Of a stretch of 64,000 nucleotides of DNA, positions 63,199-64,000 are shown one piece after another; positions within the stretch are counted from its first letter, which is position 1; the number at the start of each line of letters is the position of its first letter. The stretch comes from Paramecium sonneborni. Its lineage: Eukaryota > Ciliophora > Oligohymenophorea > Peniculida > Parameciidae. Where the stretch lies: positions 125,914-189,913 of the forward strand of contig CAJJDN010000006.1 of assembly GCA_905182985.1 (NCBI GenBank), read 5' to 3'. A program made the translations under genes and the position numbers. The notes under the pieces were generated by a model, which saw only the letters and a program-made list of their open reading frames with translations, did not search any database and was not told the origin of the DNA.

Positions 63199-64000
63199 AT
63201 GTCCTAAATAAATTAATAATTGCTAAGGTCATTACTTGTAGACCCTGAAAATATTGATGAACATTTATTATGTGGCATCTGCCATTTATTAGTTTGTAAT
63301 CCAAAAGAATGTGAATCTTGTTAACAATTATTTTGTTTAGAATGTATTTAAGATTGGATGAAAAGAAAAAGTAAGATTATAAACTAGTTTAGAAACTTGC
63401 CCCTACAGATGTTCTGAAAATGAAATTAAACTTAAAGAACCTCATAGATATGTCAAGAATACTATATCACATCTAAATATTAAATGTTCTAATGAAGATT
63501 GTGATAAAATTATAGAATTAGGATAAATAGATCATCATGTTAAAGAATGTTTATATACAACACAAAATTGTCAGAATGAAGGATGTGGAGAAAAAATAAA
63601 AAATTTTAAATTGGAAGAGCATAGATAAAAATGTTAATTTAGAAAAGTTATTTGTGATCAATGTCTAATAAGTTATCCACTAAATTAAAATCATAATTGT
63701 TTTAAAACTTTGAATTAAAAGATTGAAGATTAAAACTTAATTATTAACTAGCTTAAAAAAATGATTGAAGATTAAAATTCAATCATTAACTAGCTTAAAT
63801 AAACTGTACTTTAATAGTAGATTGATTAATAATAAATTTAATAACTATAAAAATTAGGGCGAGCACTTTAATAATAAAAAGATTAAACATGTGAAAATGG
63901 CCATAACTTGATTTGGGTTTAAGCAATATATAGGCAATAATGTAGTTCATGCTAATAATTTAATGAAATTGCAAGATTTAAGTGCTAATAATGCAATAAA
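63199..64000 (+). CDS. RING/TRAF-type zinc-finger protein (C-terminus cut by window edge)
   Basis: ATG 63199 (MSQINQQLLRSLLVDPENID); a 22-nt intron near 63373 is required for frame. RING: LCGICHLLVCNPKECESCQQ, LFCLECIQDW and TCPYRC supply the Cys/His ligands. TRAF-type fingers follow with CSNEDCDKIIELGQIDHHVK, CQNEGCGEKI and EEHRQKCQFRKVICDQC. A Gln-rich coiled coil carries a 12-residue duplication (KIEDQNLIINQLK, MIEDQNSIINQLK). The last visible part has ENGHNLIWVQ and CSSCQQ, the beginning of another Cys-rich module. This layout marks an E3 ubiquitin ligase of the TRAF/SIAH-like group, very abundant in ciliates. The protein continues beyond the window. Confidence 0.88.

Overview
The window looks like macronuclear DNA of a ciliate, most like Paramecium. 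In conserved proteins TAA and TAG are read through as glutamine and TGA is the only stop. Base composition is extremely AT-rich. Introns are tiny (about 19-31 nt, GTA...TAG), and genes are packed on both strands with gaps often under 100 bp. All reading frames below were built by hand with TAA/TAG = Gln and these mini-introns removed. Exon structures of long genes are therefore approximate, although most starts and stops were read directly.

Layout. 1-6201 (-): C-terminally cut UTP20-like ribosome-biogenesis HEAT protein. 6656-8447 (+): MT-A70 methyltransferase of the ciliate MTA1 (DNA 6mA) type, then an ARF-like GTPase. 8448-9830: a gap holding a perfect 32-bp inverted repeat, then a SLC35F6-like transporter fragment. 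9834-11223 (-): two small coiled-coil genes. 11676-13257 (+): a four-TM protein and a coiled-coil protein. 13331-20716 (-): giant LRR/multi-TM protein A. 20859-23082 (-): AP-3 delta ad­aptin. 23894-33508 (+): ABCA transporter, prolyl-tRNA synthetase with editing domain, CAF1 deadenylase, voltage-gated K+ channel. 33890-40194: RRP40 (-), a small coiled-coil gene (+), a degenerate kinase-like gene (-), a chitin synthase (-). 40434-44312 (+): decayed DDX21-like helicase, an uncertain gene, PSMD9/Nas2 chaperone. 44362-51414 (-): giant LRR/multi-TM protein B, a paralog of A. 51594-54089 (+): tubulin tyrosine ligase-like. 54324-57886: a hypothetical gene and a PH-like/kinase gene, split by a 1,083-bp perfect duplication around a single N. 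59130-60817 (+): copine. 61119-63172 (-): membrane histidine-kinase-like protein without the phospho-acceptor His. 63199-end (+): RING/TRAF zinc-finger protein.

There is no operon logic as in bacteria; neighbours are functionally mixed. Several divergent pairs have start codons only 15-180 bp apart and must share promoters. RNA metabolism is well represented (UTP20, RRP40, CAF1, DDX21-like), as are membrane and signalling proteins (ABCA, K+ channel, copine, kinases, AP-3).

The most unusual content is the pair of about 2,400-residue LRR proteins. Their C-terminal membrane domain carries a conserved FED(L/V)PQ motif, reminiscent of XK-related scramblases. Other points of interest are the MTA1-type DNA adenine methylase, the His-less histidine kinase, the chitin synthase, and the N-flanked repeat, which is probably an assembly artefact.
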